From Metabacillus sp. B2-18 (GTDB taxonomy: Bacteria > Bacillota > Bacilli > Bacillales > Bacillaceae), in assembly GCF_021117275.1 (NCBI RefSeq), contig NZ_CP088245.1, positions 1,587,501 to 1,651,500 of the forward strand: a DNA stretch of 64,000 nt, read 5' to 3'. Below are positions 53,623 through 62,869 of this stretch, piece after piece. Each line of letters begins with the position of its first letter. The first letter of the stretch is position 1. The notes beneath the pieces are model-generated. The model made no database searches. It was not told the DNA's origin and was given only the letters and a program-made list of their open reading frames with translations. A program made the translations under genes and the position numbers.

Positions 53623-54390
53623 ATGAGTGATTTATTGATAGAAAGAGAAGGGGCAGTGTTAACTCTTTGTCTTAATAGACCTGAAAATTTGAATGCTTTT
53701 AGTGCAGAAATGATTAGAATGTTAACAAAAACATTTCAAGACGCTCAACTTGATGAGGAAGTACGTGTGATTGTATTGAAGGGATCGGGGCGATCTTTCT
53801 CTGCCGGTGGAGATGTAAAAACAATGGGAACATCAACTGGTTCAGAGGTTTATGAACATATTGGTCAATTAAATGAATGCATTAAAGCAATGACAGAACT
53901 TGAAAAACCAATTATTGCGGCTGTACATGGTTTTGCAGCAGGAGCAGCTTTTAATTTGGCATTAGCTTGTGACATGATTTATGCATCAGAAGAAAGTAAA
54001 TTTGTCATGAGCTTTTCACAAGTAGGATTGATATCTGATGGTGGTGGATTACACTTTCTTCCAAAAATAATTGGACCTTATCGGGCAAAAGAGCTCTTCT
54101 TTTCAGCAAAACCAATAACTGCTCAGCAGGCTTACCAATACGGGATTGTTAACGAGCTTATTCCGTTAGATGAATTATCAAGCCGTGTGGCTGCAATTGC
54201 TAATGAACTTTCACAAGGTGCTGTAAGAGCATACGGACTCATGAAAAAAATTATTCATTCTGCAGGTTCATTAGAAAATGTGTTGGAGATAGAAAGAATT
54301 ACTCAAACGTATATGATTCAAACGGAAGATCATAAAGAAGGTGTTAAAGCATTTAAAGAAAAACGGAAACCACAATTCAAAGGGAAGTAG
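53623..54390 (+). CDS. Enoyl-CoA hydratase/isomerase
   Basis: A 255-residue crotonase-fold protein. The oxyanion segments are SFSAGGDVKTMG and VHGFAAGAAFNLALACD. At the position of the first catalytic Glu the loop reads GFAAGAAFNLA, and at the second the sequence is SQVGLISDGGG with Asp, so isomerase or another crotonase activity is possible. AAAGGAG precedes ATG 53623. Confidence 0.88.
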   Translation: MSDLLIEREGAVLTLCLNRPENLNAFSAEMIRMLTKTFQDAQLDEEVRVIVLKGSGRSFSAGGDVKTMGTSTGSEVYEHIGQLNECIKAMTELEKPIIAAVHGFAAGAAFNLALACDMIYASEESKFVMSFSQVGLISDGGGLHFLPKIIGPYRAKELFFSAKPITAQQAYQYGIVNELIPLDELSSRVAAIANELSQGAVRAYGLMKKIIHSAGSLENVLEIERITQTYMIQTEDHKEGVKAFKEKRKPQFKGK

Positions 54391-54402
54391 GAGGATATTA
54401 AG

Positions 54403-55386
54403 ATGAAAGCTATTCAATTTGAACAATATGGCGGACCTGAGGTATTAAAATATATAGATTTAGATTATCCAAAACCAAGAGATTTTGAGGTTGTTATAAA
54501 AATTGAAGCAATAGGTGTAAACTATGCAGACACAGCAAGAAGAGAGGGACAGTATGTAGTCGATACACCTCTTCCTTATGTACCAGGCTCAGAAGTCGCA
54601 GGTACAGTGGTCGAGGTGGGCAAGGATGTTAAAGGAATTTCGGTTGGTAGCCGAGTTGTTACATTACTAAGCTCACGAAAAGCTACGGGTTATGCTGAAT
54701 ACACAGTTGCGGATGGAAGAGCACTTATTCCAGTGCCGGACAATGTGGAGTTTAGTACAGCTGTAGCCTTACCGTTACAAGGGCTGAGTGCTTATCATAT
54801 ATTAAAAACAATGGGAAGACTAGAGAAAGGAGAGACGGTATTAATTCATGCAGCAGCAGGTGGGGTTGGAACATTAGCTGTACAACTTGCTAAATTGTTT
54901 GGAGCTGGGAAAGTTATTGCTACCGCAAGTACAGATGAAAAACTGGCATTAGCAAAAGAACTTGGAGCTGATGTTCTAATCAATTATACAAAAGAGGGAT
55001 GGGAAAAAGAGGTATTAACCGCAACAAATGGAGTTGGAGCGGATGTTGCATTAGAGATGGCAGGTGGAGATGTTTTCCGAAAAACACTGGATTGTTTAGC
55101 ACCTTTTGGTCGGTTAGTTATTTATGGGGTTGCCAGTGGAGAACAAGCTAGATTATATCCTTCATCTTTAATGGCAGAAAATAAATCGGTCATTGGCTTC
55201 TTTTTACCGGGAATTATGAAAAAACAAGAGTTGTATAGTAGTAGCTTAACAGAACTATTAACATATGTTAACGATGGAACACTCTTACTTAAAATAGGTG
55301 GAGTTTTCCCTTTAGAAAAAGCAGCAGATGTACATCGTCTACTTCAAAGTAGGAAAACTCAGGGGAAGTTGGTATTAGTTCCATAA
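54403..55386 (+). CDS. Zinc-free quinone/enoyl oxidoreductase (QOR-like)
   Basis: A 327-residue medium-chain reductase. The NADPH loop is HAAAGGVGTLAVQLAK, and GVNYADTARREGQY and PGSEVAGTVVEVG are typical of quinone oxidoreductases without zinc ligands. It may reduce an enoyl intermediate with NADPH. AGGAGGAT precedes ATG 54403, 12 bases after the hydratase. It is the last gene of the operon. Confidence 0.88.
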   Translation: MKAIQFEQYGGPEVLKYIDLDYPKPRDFEVVIKIEAIGVNYADTARREGQYVVDTPLPYVPGSEVAGTVVEVGKDVKGISVGSRVVTLLSSRKATGYAEYTVADGRALIPVPDNVEFSTAVALPLQGLSAYHILKTMGRLEKGETVLIHAAAGGVGTLAVQLAKLFGAGKVIATASTDEKLALAKELGADVLINYTKEGWEKEVLTATNGVGADVALEMAGGDVFRKTLDCLAPFGRLVIYGVASGEQARLYPSSLMAENKSVIGFFLPGIMKKQELYSSSLTELLTYVNDGTLLLKIGGVFPLEKAADVHRLLQSRKTQGKLVLVP

Positions 55387-55452
55387 TCTAAAGGATATTT
55401 TTTGCTACAAAACGTGGTAAACTTCAGCAGTATGCATTTAATTTTTATCTAC

Positions 55453-55480
55453 AAAAAAGTCGGAAATTCCGGCTTTTTTA
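55453..55480 (+). terminator. Terminator of the acyl-CoA cluster
   Basis: AAAAAAGTCGGAA/TTCCGGCTTTTTT stem (one mismatch) with T tract, 70 bases after the last gene. Confidence 0.85.
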
Positions 55481-55678
55481 ACTTTATTGTCATAATTCAC
55501 ACCCTATATCATATATTAATTTTGTCGAGGTTATTTTTCATATATTGACAAACTTTTATTACTATGTACACTTATTTTAAAGGTATAAACATTTATATAT
55601 GTAAATTCAATAGGAATATGTTCGTTATATAAAACTAATGTACTAGTATAGAGGTCATGAAAAAGGGGAAGGGAAGCA

Positions 55679-57478
55679 ATGAATAGTGAAATAACAAATC
55701 AAGAGGAAGCTATACAAACACTGGAACTTTATGCTGTTGTATCCTCAAATGGGAGATTTCAATACATTTCTTCTAATTCTTTTGAATTAATAGGCTACAC
55801 AAGTACGGATCTAATTGGACGATATATAAAAGATTTTATTCATAATGAAGATTTATTTTTAATAGAGAGTTATTTTTATAACGAACATCATTTATATCCA
55901 TGTTCCATACGATTTTTGATGCAAAATGGTAGATATATTTGGCTAGAATCAAATGCTGATTTTATCCGAAGTAACATCCAAAAAGAAGGACATGATATTA
56001 TTCTCAAGATGAAAGCATTAACACCTCATTCGATTAATGATACGGCTACCGTTGAAGATCAATCGAATGATGTAATAAATGAACATGATGAATGGGCTAT
56101 ATTACAGGATTTACCTACACCAGTCTTTATTTCTAGGAAAGGTAAGTTACTCTTTGTAAACAAGGCATTCCAAGAGTTGTTAGGTGCTAGATCTTCGGAT
56201 CAATTAATAGGTAAGCATACGTTTGATTTTATCGATGAATCTTTTCATTCGGTTATTAAAAATAGAGAGTCGCGGTTACATAAAGGAGAAAGAGTAGGTA
56301 TTATTGAGGAAACATGGCGCAGGATTGATGGGCGTGAAATAAATGTAGAGATTATGGCATCTTTAACAAATGTTGATGGGGGACAAGCAGAAATTGTCAT
56401 ATTAAATGATATCTCATCCCGAAGGAATTTCCAAAAAATTCTTCAAAAGAGTAGGGAACGGTATCAGCGTTTAATTGATAATTCGATTGATACAATTGCA
56501 GTTATTCATAAGGATCAATTTGTTTTCATGAACGAGTCTGGTATTAAGCTTTTTGATGCAGAGTGCTACCCTGACTTGTTAGGGCGGAATATATATGATT
56601 ACCTACATCCTAATGACCATCAAACAATGAAAAATACATTGAAAAACATACAAGATGGGGTTGCTGATGTTCAAGTAACAAACCAATCTTGGTTAATTTC
56701 CAATGAAAAAAAGGTTTTTACAGAAATGGTTTGTATTCCAACTACATATTTTGGTGAGCAAGCTGTTCAAGTTATCCTTCGTGATATTTCGTATAGGAAA
56801 AAAACAGAGGAGCTCATGTTGCGTTCTGAAAAACTATCTATAGCAGGCCAATTAGCTGCTGGAATTGCCCATGAAATACGAAATCCATTGACTGCGATTA
56901 AGGGATTTTTACAAATTATGCATCCCGATTTAGAACATCACCGTCAATATTTGAATATTATCTTTTCTGAGCTGAATCGAATTGAGATGATATTAAGTGA
57001 ACTTCTTGTTCTTGCAAAACCACAGGAAACAAAATTTAAAAAAACGAATTTAATTACCTTATTAAACGATGTAGCGATGCTACTTGAAACACAAGGTAAT
57101 ATGAAAAATGTTGCTATTGTTCAAAATCATGACAATCAATCTTTATCAATTAATTGTGATGAAAATCAATTAAAGCAATTGTTTATAAATTTATATAAAA
57201 ATGCTATTGATGCGATGCCTAAAGGTGGAAAAGTATCGGTATTAACAAAAAAATCAAATCATAATGTTCAAATTATTGTTAAAGATGATGGAGAGGGAAT
57301 TCCTCCAAGCGTTTTAAAAAGAATAGGTGAGCCGTTTCTTACAACAAAAGAAAAAGGTAACGGATTAGGTTTAATGATAAGTTATAAAATCGTTGAAAAT
57401 CATAATGGAAGTATGTTGGTCGATAGTCAACAAGGAATAGGGAGTACTTTCACCATTACATTACCTTTTATAGAATAA
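55679..57478 (+). CDS. kinA: Sporulation sensor histidine kinase KinA
   Basis: A 599-residue soluble kinase with three PAS domains (about 10-115, 140-255, 260-370). A HisKA domain follows with the phospho-His in GIAHEIRNPLTAIKGF (near 398), then a HATPase domain (NLYKNAIDAMPKGG, DDGEGIPP, KGNGLGL). Three PAS domains without membrane segments and adjacency to patA identify KinA, the main starter of the Spo0 phosphorelay. AAAGGGGAAGG precedes ATG 55679. A TTGTCGA (55522) resembles half of a Spo0A box. Confidence 0.9.
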   Translation: MNSEITNQEEAIQTLELYAVVSSNGRFQYISSNSFELIGYTSTDLIGRYIKDFIHNEDLFLIESYFYNEHHLYPCSIRFLMQNGRYIWLESNADFIRSNIQKEGHDIILKMKALTPHSINDTATVEDQSNDVINEHDEWAILQDLPTPVFISRKGKLLFVNKAFQELLGARSSDQLIGKHTFDFIDESFHSVIKNRESRLHKGERVGIIEETWRRIDGREINVEIMASLTNVDGGQAEIVILNDISSRRNFQKILQKSRERYQRLIDNSIDTIAVIHKDQFVFMNESGIKLFDAECYPDLLGRNIYDYLHPNDHQTMKNTLKNIQDGVADVQVTNQSWLISNEKKVFTEMVCIPTTYFGEQAVQVILRDISYRKKTEELMLRSEKLSIAGQLAAGIAHEIRNPLTAIKGFLQIMHPDLEHHRQYLNIIFSELNRIEMILSELLVLAKPQETKFKKTNLITLLNDVAMLLETQGNMKNVAIVQNHDNQSLSINCDENQLKQLFINLYKNAIDAMPKGGKVSVLTKKSNHNVQIIVKDDGEGIPPSVLKRIGEPFLTTKEKGNGLGLMISYKIVENHNGSMLVDSQQGIGSTFTITLPFIE

Positions 57479-57480
57479 GC

Positions 57481-57520
57481 AAAAAAGAACCAACGGATAA
57501 TATTCGCGTTGGTTCTTTTT
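57481..57520. terminator. Bidirectional terminator between kinA and patA
   Basis: AAAAAAGAACCAACG and CGTTGGTTCTTTTT; T tracts on both strands. Confidence 0.93.
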
Positions 57521-57532
57521 GTAAATGAGCTA

Positions 57533-58681
57533 CTACAAACTTTTTAAATAATCTTCGATTCGATCCATAGCTTCAATTAATTGTTCCATGGAATAGGCAT
57601 AAGACAGCCTTACATATCCTTCACCATATGTAGAAAAAGCACTGCCAGGAACAAGGGCAACTCCTGCTTTTTCAACAAGTGAAAGAGCAAATTCAAAGGA
57701 AGTTTGTTCAAACTTCTTAATACTTGGAAAAAGATAAAAAGCTCCATTAGGCTTTATCACATCAAATCCCATTTTAACTAAACGGTCATAAACATAATCT
57801 AATCGCTCTTTATATGCTGTTTTCATTTCTTCTGCATCATTCAATCCAATTGTTAATGCTTCATATGCTGCTTTTTGAGAAATCGATGTGGCACAGGAGA
57901 CATTATATTGGTGAACTTTTAATAAATGTTTTGCTACAGAATGTGGTGCAAATAACAAACCAATTCTCCAGCCCGTCATACTGTGAGATTTCGAAAGACC
58001 ATTGATAACAATTGTCTGCTCTCTTAGATATGAAGCAATTGAGTTGTGTGTCCCGCTATAAACTAATTCACTATAGATTTCATCAGATAAAACAAAAATA
58101 TTTTTCCCTCTTAAAAGGTTTGCAATTTCCTCAAGTTCTTCACTACTAAGTGTGGCACCTGTAGGGTTTGATGGATATGGGAGAACAATACATCTTGTTT
58201 TTTCTGTTATGTAAGAAGCTAGCAATTCAGCAGTTAACTTAAAATCATTTTCAGTTGTATCTACATAGACTGGAACACCACCAGCCAATTTAATAAGTGG
58301 TTCATATCCAGGATATACAGGACTTGGTAATATTACTTCACTGCCTTCTTCTAATAATGTTCGGAAAGTACAATCAATTGCTTGACTAGCACCAACTGTA
58401 ACGATAACTTCATTTTCAGGAGAGTAGGTTAGACCGTATTTTTTTGAGACAAATTGGCATGCCGCTTCACGAAGCTCAAAAAATCCAGCATTGTGCGTAT
58501 ATGTCGTAAAGTCATGCTGAATAGCAGTTACACCAGCATTTTTTACATGGTTAGGTGTTGTAAAGTCCGGTTGACCAATAGTTAGAGAGATAACATTCTC
58601 ATAGTCAGCCACCATGTTAAAGAACTTTCTAATGCCTGATAATTCAATTTCCTTAACTTTTGAGTTAACCAAATGCTCCAT
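57533..58681 (-). CDS. patA: Class I aminotransferase PatA
   Basis: A 382-residue PLP enzyme. The Lys that holds PLP is in INGLSKSHSMTGWRIG, with the YPSNPTGATLS and LSDEIYSELVY blocks. B. subtilis PatA is the N-acetyl-LL-diaminopimelate aminotransferase of the lysine/DAP pathway and lies beside kinA, as here. ATAGGAGGTTTT precedes ATG 58681. It converges with kinA and shares the terminator. Confidence 0.92.
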   Translation of the reverse strand: MEHLVNSKVKEIELSGIRKFFNMVADYENVISLTIGQPDFTTPNHVKNAGVTAIQHDFTTYTHNAGFFELREAACQFVSKKYGLTYSPENEVIVTVGASQAIDCTFRTLLEEGSEVILPSPVYPGYEPLIKLAGGVPVYVDTTENDFKLTAELLASYITEKTRCIVLPYPSNPTGATLSSEELEEIANLLRGKNIFVLSDEIYSELVYSGTHNSIASYLREQTIVINGLSKSHSMTGWRIGLLFAPHSVAKHLLKVHQYNVSCATSISQKAAYEALTIGLNDAEEMKTAYKERLDYVYDRLVKMGFDVIKPNGAFYLFPSIKKFEQTSFEFALSLVEKAGVALVPGSAFSTYGEGYVRLSYAYSMEQLIEAMDRIEDYLKSL

Positions 58682-58892
58682 ACTAAAAAACCTCCTATAA
58701 AATCTTTTTTAAGCATCAAAATTACTAATCATATTGTGTAGAAGGTTAGTAAATTAATGAATGCAAAAATAAATGAACTAAAAAGTTTCATAACAGTTAT
58801 TTTACCATTTTTCTTATACAAGTCATCCTTTTCTAACTCGTTTAGTCAATCTACAGAACGGGAATAGTAATAGAGAATGTAAAAAGAGGGTA

Positions 58893-59870
58893 GTGAAGAA
58901 ATTGATTAGAACTTTAGCAATAACAACAGAGGAAGAGGTTGTCTATGACCTACCTCTGGGTGAACTAAAAAAAGGAAACATAGAGTGGTATTGGGTTGAC
59001 TTTCAAGAGCCAACCGATGATGAAGTGAAAAAGCTATCATCTTTTTTTCATTTCCACCCACTAGCAATTGAAGACTGCTTAGAGTTTGTTCAAAGACCTA
59101 AAATGGATTTTTATGACCATTATTTTTTTGTTGTCATTCATTCCATTAACCAAAGTACATTAGAAGCGGATGAGATTGATCTTTTTGTTTCAAATCGCTT
59201 TATCGTTACTTTTCATAAAAACCCTGTTAGGGATATAACAAACATATGGCAACGTGTAAAAAAAGAAATAAGCCTTCAAAAAAGCCCAATGCAAATCTTG
59301 TATCAAATCGTTGACAAGATTGTTGATGAATATTTTCCTCCTGTTTACAAATTAGAAGATTCAATAAATCAGGTAGAAGATAATACTAGTGATCAAACAA
59401 TAAGTGAACTAATGGAACAAGTATTTGATATTAGATCAGAGTTAAATAAATTAAGAAGAACCATAGTCCCGATGAGGGACCTTCTCTATCGAATCATCTC
59501 CTCATCAAGGCTCAATTCACTAAAGGAAAAGCATATTTATTTTCAAGACATTTATGATCACTTGTTAAAGCTAGTTGAAATGATTGATGCTAACAGAGAA
59601 TTATCTTCTGATATACGTGATAGCTATTTATCAATAAGTTCTGATCGCATGAACAGAGTCATGATGACGTTAACAGTTATGTCTTCAATTTTTCTGCCTT
59701 TAACGTTTATTGCAGGAGTTTACGGTATGAATTTTCAATATATGCCTGAATTGACGGGGAAATATAGCTATTTTATTGTGCTTGGACTTATGGGCATAAT
59801 CGGACTTGGTATGGTATTGTTTTTTTATAAAATGGGATGGTTTCGATTTCATAAAGGAACAAAATTGTAA
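58893..59870 (+). CDS. corA: CorA-type magnesium transporter
   Basis: A 325-residue CorA homologue: a cytosolic N-terminal domain and coiled helices (to about 255), then two membrane segments with the selectivity motif YGMNFQYMPE between them. It imports Mg2+ (or Co2+/Ni2+). The start is ambiguous: GTG 58893 is two bases from AGAGGG and TTG 58902 is 11 bases from it. No M-box riboswitch was seen upstream. Confidence 0.9.
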   Translation: MKKLIRTLAITTEEEVVYDLPLGELKKGNIEWYWVDFQEPTDDEVKKLSSFFHFHPLAIEDCLEFVQRPKMDFYDHYFFVVIHSINQSTLEADEIDLFVSNRFIVTFHKNPVRDITNIWQRVKKEISLQKSPMQILYQIVDKIVDEYFPPVYKLEDSINQVEDNTSDQTISELMEQVFDIRSELNKLRRTIVPMRDLLYRIISSSRLNSLKEKHIYFQDIYDHLLKLVEMIDANRELSSDIRDSYLSISSDRMNRVMMTLTVMSSIFLPLTFIAGVYGMNFQYMPELTGKYSYFIVLGLMGIIGLGMVLFFYKMGWFRFHKGTKL

Positions 59871-59949
59871 CGACGGACAAATATCTCTTGAACTCTACGT
59901 ACTATGTAGTAAGATACAATTAGTACTTATTTACTAGAAGAGGTGGTAA

Positions 59950-60141
59950 ATGATGAATGATATGAACTCATTATTAACCGAAGAAGAACAAAAAATCATT
60001 ACGAAATTAGAATCAGAAATGCTTTTTGCCCTTACTGTCTCACATATGACTTTTTATAAAAATGAAATCCAAGCAATCATTTCACAGGCAAAACGTAGAC
60101 ATTCCTTTCTTGAGAAGCTCGAAAAAGAAGCATTAGTATAA
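59950..60141 (+). CDS. Hypothetical helical protein, 63 aa
   Basis: AGAGGTGGTAA precedes ATG 59950 and ATG 59953. The peptide is entirely helical (LTEEEQKIITKLESEMLFALT, then IISQAKRRHSFLEKLEKEALV). A clear terminator follows. The family is not recognised. Confidence 0.7.
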   Translation: MMNDMNSLLTEEEQKIITKLESEMLFALTVSHMTFYKNEIQAIISQAKRRHSFLEKLEKEALV

Positions 60142-60194
60142 AAAAGAGGTTCCTTCTGGACTTGAGAAAAAGTCTTAATGGGAACCTCTTTTTT
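60140..60194 (+). terminator. Terminator of the 63-aa gene
   Basis: AAAAAAGAGGTTCC and GGAACCTCTTTTTT pair around a loop with a small inner stem. Confidence 0.9.
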
Positions 60195-60265
60195 ATTTGA
60201 GTGATAATGACTATCTTCCTAAGTAATCTTTCATAAGGAATATGATAGGTCCTTTTGTTTAGTTC

Positions 60266-60394
60266 TTATTGATTACGAGGGCGTGTTTTTTCTGCCTTTT
60301 TATTTGTAGAAGTAAGTTCTTTTGAGAACTCAGGGTCTGTTAAAGGTTTTGCTGTTTGAAGACCTGATTTTGAACGTACATTTCTCTTTGTCAT
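60266..60394 (-). CDS. Small basic protein, 42 aa, possible spore protein
   Basis: GGAGGCAATTAC precedes ATG 60394. The peptide (MTKRNVRSKSGLQTAKPL, then TDPEFSKELTSTNKKAEKTR) is rich in Lys, Arg, Ser and Thr and has no hydrophobic core. The DPEFSKE motif recalls DSEFSHE of the protein at 43075. Unknown function. Confidence 0.65.
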   Translation of the reverse strand: MTKRNVRSKSGLQTAKPLTDPEFSKELTSTNKKAEKTRPRNQ

Positions 60395-60526
60395 GTAATT
60401 GCCTCCTAATATAATGTAACAATACCCTTTTATTTTTAACGAATCATATCATTTTATTTTAACAATTTCTACCTTAATGGAGGTATGATATAAGAAAGGT
60501 GTTTCTAAAAAGAGGAGGTTTCATTA

Positions 60527-61003
60527 ATGAATAATCATAGTTTAAGTATTGCTTATCACAAGTGGGCAACTTTAAAGGTGGTAGGGCATATCCAAACCTT
60601 ACCTAAAGAGATCCATAAACAAGAAATAATAAGTGTGTTCCCCTCATTATTTGATACACTCTTACACATGATAGAGGTAGATGAACTATGGCTATCAAGA
60701 ATAAAAAATAGAGAAATTAGCATAAATGAAAATAACACAATCGAACAACTATTTGAAAATTATGTAGCGTTACTAAATGAATATGAACAACTGGAACATG
60801 ATGTTTTCGATCAATTAGTTACATATAAAAGTTCAGAGGGAATAGCATATGAAAATACATGTTATGAGATCATTCAACATGTAGTAAACCACGGTACTTA
60901 TCATAGAGGAAATATTTCAGCAATGTTAAGACAATTAGGTAATAAAACAGTATCTACAGATTATATTTATTTTCTTAGAGAGAGCGTGGACATAGAAAGG
61001 TAA
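60527..61003 (+). CDS. DinB/YfiT-like four-helix protein
   Basis: A 158-residue protein of the DinB fold. His ligands of a metal site are seen as TLLHMIEVDELWL, and in HVVNHGTYHRGNISAML. Relatives include metal-dependent thiol transferases and proteins of unknown role. AAGAGGAGG precedes ATG 60527. A weak hairpin (GGAACCGT/ACGGTTCC, 61011-61028) follows but has no good T tract. Confidence 0.8.
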   Translation: MNNHSLSIAYHKWATLKVVGHIQTLPKEIHKQEIISVFPSLFDTLLHMIEVDELWLSRIKNREISINENNTIEQLFENYVALLNEYEQLEHDVFDQLVTYKSSEGIAYENTCYEIIQHVVNHGTYHRGNISAMLRQLGNKTVSTDYIYFLRESVDIER

Positions 61004-61037
61004 CTAGGAGGAACCGTAACAACGGTTCCTTCCTGAG

Positions 61038-61475
61038 TTAACGACAACTAAATGATTGAATACGATCTAAATCAATACCGAAATAAACCCAACGATATTG
61101 ACGTCTGCGCCAACGATATCCTGCGATAGAGTTGCGCCCTACAAATGTTGGATAGAACCAGAAGCCACGTCCATTGTTTAAACGAATATATGTGTATCGA
61201 TATAAACAACCACGAATTCCACCTGGATCTACAGCAAAAACACTTGCTTGACCTTGTGATTGAAGGGGTGGTATTTCACTTGGTGGTGGACCAGGGGGAG
61301 GGCCTGCTTGATCAAATCCACCTCCAAATCCACCTTGACCGTAGCCAGGCGGTCCAAATGGAGCTTGTTGATCAAAATCATTTTGAAAAGGATATTGATC
61401 AAAACCATTACCAACTGGTGGCCCATAAGGCGGGAATCCGGGCACTTGAATTGAAAACTGACGATATGGATACAT
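61038..61475 (-). CDS. Gly/Pro-rich protein with conserved Bacillus C-terminal domain
   Basis: A 145-residue protein started at ATG 61475 after AGGAGAGAAA. Residues 10-75 are low complexity (Gly, Pro, Phe, Gln; PPGYGQGGFGGGFDQAG). The C-terminal 65 residues are well formed (GCLYRYTYIRLNNGRGFWFY, then GYRWRRRQYRWVYFGIDLD). I recall similar proteins throughout the Bacillus cereus group, often labelled transporter without evidence. There is no signal peptide. The function is unknown; a surface or spore coat role is only a guess. Confidence 0.8.
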   Translation of the reverse strand: MYPYRQFSIQVPGFPPYGPPVGNGFDQYPFQNDFDQQAPFGPPGYGQGGFGGGFDQAGPPPGPPPSEIPPLQSQGQASVFAVDPGGIRGCLYRYTYIRLNNGRGFWFYPTFVGRNSIAGYRWRRRQYRWVYFGIDLDRIQSFSCR

Positions 61476-61602
61476 ATTTTTCTCTCCTCTCATGAACCTT
61501 CGTATTACATTATGCAATAAAATTAGATAGGTGAATGTCCCGGATTTGTTTTTTTGTATTGATAAGTGGGGAAGGTATCATTCTGATGAAAACACGGCGG
61601 AA

Positions 61603-61642
61603 CAAAAAAAGATAATGAAAAAGAAATTTCTTCTCCATTATC
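61603..61642 (-). terminator. Terminator of the GGDEF gene
   Basis: Read leftwards, GATAATG and CATTATC close a stem with inner AAGAAA/TTTCTT and run into TTTTTTTT. Confidence 0.75.
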
Positions 61643-61650
61643 TTTACTTG

Positions 61651-62640
61651 TTATTGTTGTGGTGCACAACAATCCTTCTTAGCATTCAAATCATAGCTCA
61701 CATAACAGCTATCTTCTTGTAACTTACAGAGTTTTTTTACTTCTGCAGCAATTTTACTAATCTCATCTATTGAATGGTAAATATGATTCTGATTTGTAAT
61801 AGTAGCTATAGAGAGAGCTACTAATGGTATTTTGTTGAAATTACCGTTACGATCTTTTGTGTAAACAAATTTATTATTCCAGTCATGAGGATCATAATAT
61901 TGTTTTATGCGAACTTCATATTCCTGGATAATAAGTTGGCAAATCTCTTCATAATGGTAATGAGGAAGAATGGCTACAAAATCATCTCCACCGATATGTC
62001 CGACAAAGGCATCTCTATCATCAATTAATAAAATATTTTTGCTTAATAGGTTGGCTACTTCTTTTATTAACAAGTCACCTTTTTTAAATCCATATGTGTC
62101 GTTGTATTCCTTGAAATGATCAAGATCAACATAAAGAAATGAAAATTCTTTTTGTTTATTAGTAAGAAATTCATTCATCTTTTCTTCAATAAGAACATTT
62201 CCAGGTAATCCTGATAAGGGGTTAGTATACATTGCTAGATTCACTTGTACTTCAGCTAGCTTAATCAGCAGATTTTTTATACTGACTATTCCCTTTAGCA
62301 TTTGATCTTTAGTAACAACTACATAATCATACAGGTTTTTTTGGCTACGTCCCATTGCTTTTGAACTAACGACAGTAATTGCTTCAGTATGTTCGACAAT
62401 AAGTGGAGCTGTATCCATGACTAGATCAATTGGTCTTCCCATAAAAAGATCAAAACCATATTTGGTAGAAATTTTTTGGTAAAATTGTGCTTTCATGACA
62501 AGTCCAACGGGTTGATTTTCACTAGTAACGACGATTCCTTCAAGATCAGGTAAATCTTCAAAAATCTGATTTACCTCCGAACTTTTTGTTTTTATTGAAA
62601 CAACTGGTACTTTTTCGATAATATCTCCAATGGTTACCAT
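61651..62640 (-). CDS. CBS-pair plus GGDEF-domain protein
   Basis: A 329-residue soluble protein. The N terminus (about 1-125) fits two CBS motifs (VVSIKTKSSEVNQIF, LEGIVVTSENQPVGLVMK, LKGIVSIKNLL). The C-terminal half is a GGDEF domain (GLPGNVLIEEKMNE, FLYVDLDHFKEYND, then HIGGDDF in place of GGDEF). Cyclase activity is possible but the signature is altered. CBS domains could sense a nucleotide. It may oppose the EAL protein at 23534. ATG 62640; the ribosome-binding site is weak. Confidence 0.85.
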   Translation of the reverse strand: MVTIGDIIEKVPVVSIKTKSSEVNQIFEDLPDLEGIVVTSENQPVGLVMKAQFYQKISTKYGFDLFMGRPIDLVMDTAPLIVEHTEAITVVSSKAMGRSQKNLYDYVVVTKDQMLKGIVSIKNLLIKLAEVQVNLAMYTNPLSGLPGNVLIEEKMNEFLTNKQKEFSFLYVDLDHFKEYNDTYGFKKGDLLIKEVANLLSKNILLIDDRDAFVGHIGGDDFVAILPHYHYEEICQLIIQEYEVRIKQYYDPHDWNNKFVYTKDRNGNFNKIPLVALSIATITNQNHIYHSIDEISKIAAEVKKLCKLQEDSCYVSYDLNAKKDCCAPQQ

Positions 62641-62869
62641 GTACTCACGACTCCTATTTTAATGAACAGGCTGATATATTACCTACTATTGTACTATAAA
62701 AACAGAAGATTTTTGTTAAATAAATGTAAATTTTTCAGGATTGAGAAATAATATGAATGTTTTCCCTCGTTAGATTAAAGTAAATAGGTATAAATATCTA
62801 TATTGCTTTTTTGCCTAAAACATTGATATCCTATACTTATTATTGAATCATCATCATTGGAGGATCATT

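Noticed and set aside
55522..55528. Spo0A box upstream of kinA
   Set aside because: TTGTCGA matches only part of the box and is followed by G; no second site nearby.
58682..58892. Magnesium (M-box) riboswitch before the CorA-type gene
   Set aside because: No conserved core or terminator hairpin could be found in this AT-rich stretch.
61145..61495. Plus-strand frames opposite the Gly/Pro-rich gene
   Set aside because: They arise from the repetitive Gly/Pro codons read in reverse; no ribosome-binding site.
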